Part shown: positions 62,932 through 64,000 of the stretch, piece after piece
Layout: each line of letters begins with the position of its first letter
Position numbering within the stretch: position 1 is the first letter of the stretch
Assembly (NCBI GenBank): GCA_039960995.1
Contig: JBDVKF010000076.1
Span: 124,001 to 188,000 of the forward strand
Source: JABSSA01 sp039960995
GTDB taxonomy: Bacteria > Pseudomonadota > Alphaproteobacteria > Rhodobacterales > Rhodobacteraceae
Reading direction: 5' to 3'
DNA: 64,000 nt
Made by a program: the position numbers and the translations under genes
Notes under the pieces: generated by a model
The model's input: only the letters and a program-made list of their open reading frames with translations
What the model was told of the DNA's origin: nothing
The model's database searches: none

Positions 62932-63689
62932 ACTGGACCGCAGTCAGAGCGATTTATGTCTATGAAATGGCCAGGTTCTTTAGGACCATCATGCAGTCTC
63001 TTTTTTCGCCTGTTTTGTCCACGTCGCTTTACTTTGTCGTGTTTGGTGCAGCCATAGGAAGCCGAATAGATCAGGTCGAAGGTGTAAGTTACGGTGCATT
63101 CATCGTGCCGGGTTTGATCATGTTGACTGTCATGACGCAAAGTATCTCGAATGCGTCTTTCGGAATTTATTTCCCCAAATTCATTGGCACGATCTACGAA
63201 CTTTTGTCGGCCCCGGTCAGTTATGTTGAAATTGTCATGGGATATGTTGGGGCTGCAGCCACCAAAGCGTTGGTGATCGGGACGATCATTTTGATAACGT
63301 CGGCCTTTTTCGTAGATGTCAAAATCGCCCATCCTCTTGCTATGGTGGCGTTTCTCATTTTGACCTGCTTCAGCTTTGCGCTGTTCGGGTTCATTATCGG
63401 GATATGGGCGGGTAATTTCGAACAGTTACAACTTATTCCGCTGATGATTGTGACGCCTCTCGTCTTTTTGGGAGGGTCATTTTATTCGATTTCCATGCTG
63501 CCACCGGCATGGCAAACGGTGTCGATGTTCAACCCGGTTGTCTATTTGATTTCAGGCTTTCGCTGGTCATTCTTTGGCGTGGCGGACGTGCCGATCGCGA
63601 CGTCCTTGATGGCCATCGGATTGTTCTTTGTGATCTGCCTTGGGTTCGTCGGATGGATTTTCAAATCAGGTTGGCGGATCCGTTCATGA
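62928..63689 (+). CDS. ABC-2 type transporter permease (YadH-like)
   Basis: 253 residues, six membrane spans. MARFFRTIMQSLFSPVLSTSLYFVVFGAAIG at the start and the conserved IVTPLVFLGGSFYSISMLPPAWQ and FNPVVYLISGFRW near the end identify ABC2_membrane (PF01061). Pairs with the ATPase encoded upstream. Confidence 0.92.
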   Translation: MNWTAVRAIYVYEMARFFRTIMQSLFSPVLSTSLYFVVFGAAIGSRIDQVEGVSYGAFIVPGLIMLTVMTQSISNASFGIYFPKFIGTIYELLSAPVSYVEIVMGYVGAAATKALVIGTIILITSAFFVDVKIAHPLAMVAFLILTCFSFALFGFIIGIWAGNFEQLQLIPLMIVTPLVFLGGSFYSISMLPPAWQTVSMFNPVVYLISGFRWSFFGVADVPIATSLMAIGLFFVICLGFVGWIFKSGWRIRS

Positions 63690-63769
63690 GTGTGACGTGC
63701 ATGTCGCGAAAATCAGTCGTTTTGTATCGGCCCTTGTTTGAGCGCGCCGTCGCTTTTAAATGCCCTTAA

Positions 63770-64000
63770 ATGAAACGTTGGATTCCATTTCTCAAATCTG
63801 ACCCAGTTGTCGCTGTGATCCGTATGCAAGGGGTCATCGCCAGTGGCAATCGTGGGACCCTGTCTGATCAAGCGCTGGCTCCGGCCATTGAGCGCGCTTT
63901 TTCAAAGGGAAAGCCGACTGCAATTGCGTTGCAGATTAACTCACCAGGCGGCAGCCCTGTTCAGTCTTCGCTGATCGGATCGCGCATTCGCCGCCTTGCC
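63770..64000 (+). CDS. S49-family signal peptide peptidase (SppA/SohB-like), 3' end outside window
   Basis: 77 codons visible to the window end. MKRWIPFLKSDPVVAVIRMQGVI opens the first strand, and LQINSPGGSPVQSSLIGSRIRRLA is the oxyanion-hole region of S49 serine proteases. No long N-terminal signal anchor is visible, unlike classical SppA, so it may be a short cytoplasmic-side form. The catalytic Ser/Lys lie beyond the window. Confidence 0.85.
   Translation, partial: MKRWIPFLKSDPVVAVIRMQGVIASGNRGTLSDQALAPAIERAFSKGKPTAIALQINSPGGSPVQSSLIGSRIRRLA

Noticed and set aside
61996..63689. ABC pair as the missing capsule exporter (KpsMT)
   Set aside because: The ATPase is 311 residues and YadG-like, unlike the roughly 220-residue KpsT, and the genes are not next to the capsule block.

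Overview
The window reads as one contig of an alphaproteobacterium of the Rhodobacterales (roseobacter-type marine lineage). This rests on moderate GC, dense operons with ATGA, GTGA and TAATG overlaps, a D-xylose isomerase locus under a ROK regulator, a four-subunit sarcosine oxidase, TRAP transporters, a RibB with a dead RibA-like half, and the order dnaG-rpoD ... nrdR-ribD ... ribE-ribB-ribH-nusB. The assignment is inferred from gene content only. No tRNA, rRNA or CRISPR array was seen.

Region 1 (1-10998) is a D-xylose locus. It holds xylB (5' end outside the window), xylA, a periplasmic di-haem MauG/CcpA-type peroxidase, a convergent exported FG-GAP/ASPIC-UnbV protein, a ROK repressor, and the divergent xylF-xylH-xylG-glk operon. 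A 12-bp inverted repeat with a 9-bp spacer lies in the xylR/xylF promoter region. Region 2 (11010-19040) has an aldehyde dehydrogenase divergent from a complete Opp/Dpp-type peptide importer, followed by a convergent SDR reductase.

Region 3 (19407-24238) is the most disturbed part. It contains an exported DUF4329 protein, a decayed IS5-family (IS903-like) element, the 3' remnant of an EAL-domain gene, a sulfatase-family hydrolase and a zinc alcohol dehydrogenase preceded by a LacI-type operator. Region 4 (24288-33798) looks like a catabolic island for an unidentified substrate: class III aminotransferase and GMC oxidoreductase on the minus strand, then a divergent TRAP transporter, IclR regulator, IPNS-like dioxygenase and HIBADH-like dehydrogenase. 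A long palindrome sits in the divergent promoter.

Region 5 (33856-36927) has a small membrane protein and an orphan TadE/TadE/TadG-like trio. Region 6 (37326-43980) has glutamate dehydrogenase and soxB-soxD-soxA-soxG, with a 20-codon ORF between soxB and soxD. Region 7 (44014-63689 and beyond) is mostly core: dnaG, rpoD, a HlyU-family protein, YjbQ, nrdR, ribD, a minus-strand capsule-export trio (KpsC, a Wza-like lipoprotein, KpsS) splitting the riboflavin cluster, then ribE, ribB, ribH, nusB, a quinone oxidoreductase, an EamA transporter, a CoxG-like protein, an ABC-2 exporter pair and the start of an S49 peptidase cut by the window end.

Coordinates are for the start codon I consider best supported (ribosome binding site, family N-terminus, overlap with the upstream gene), not necessarily the longest frame.
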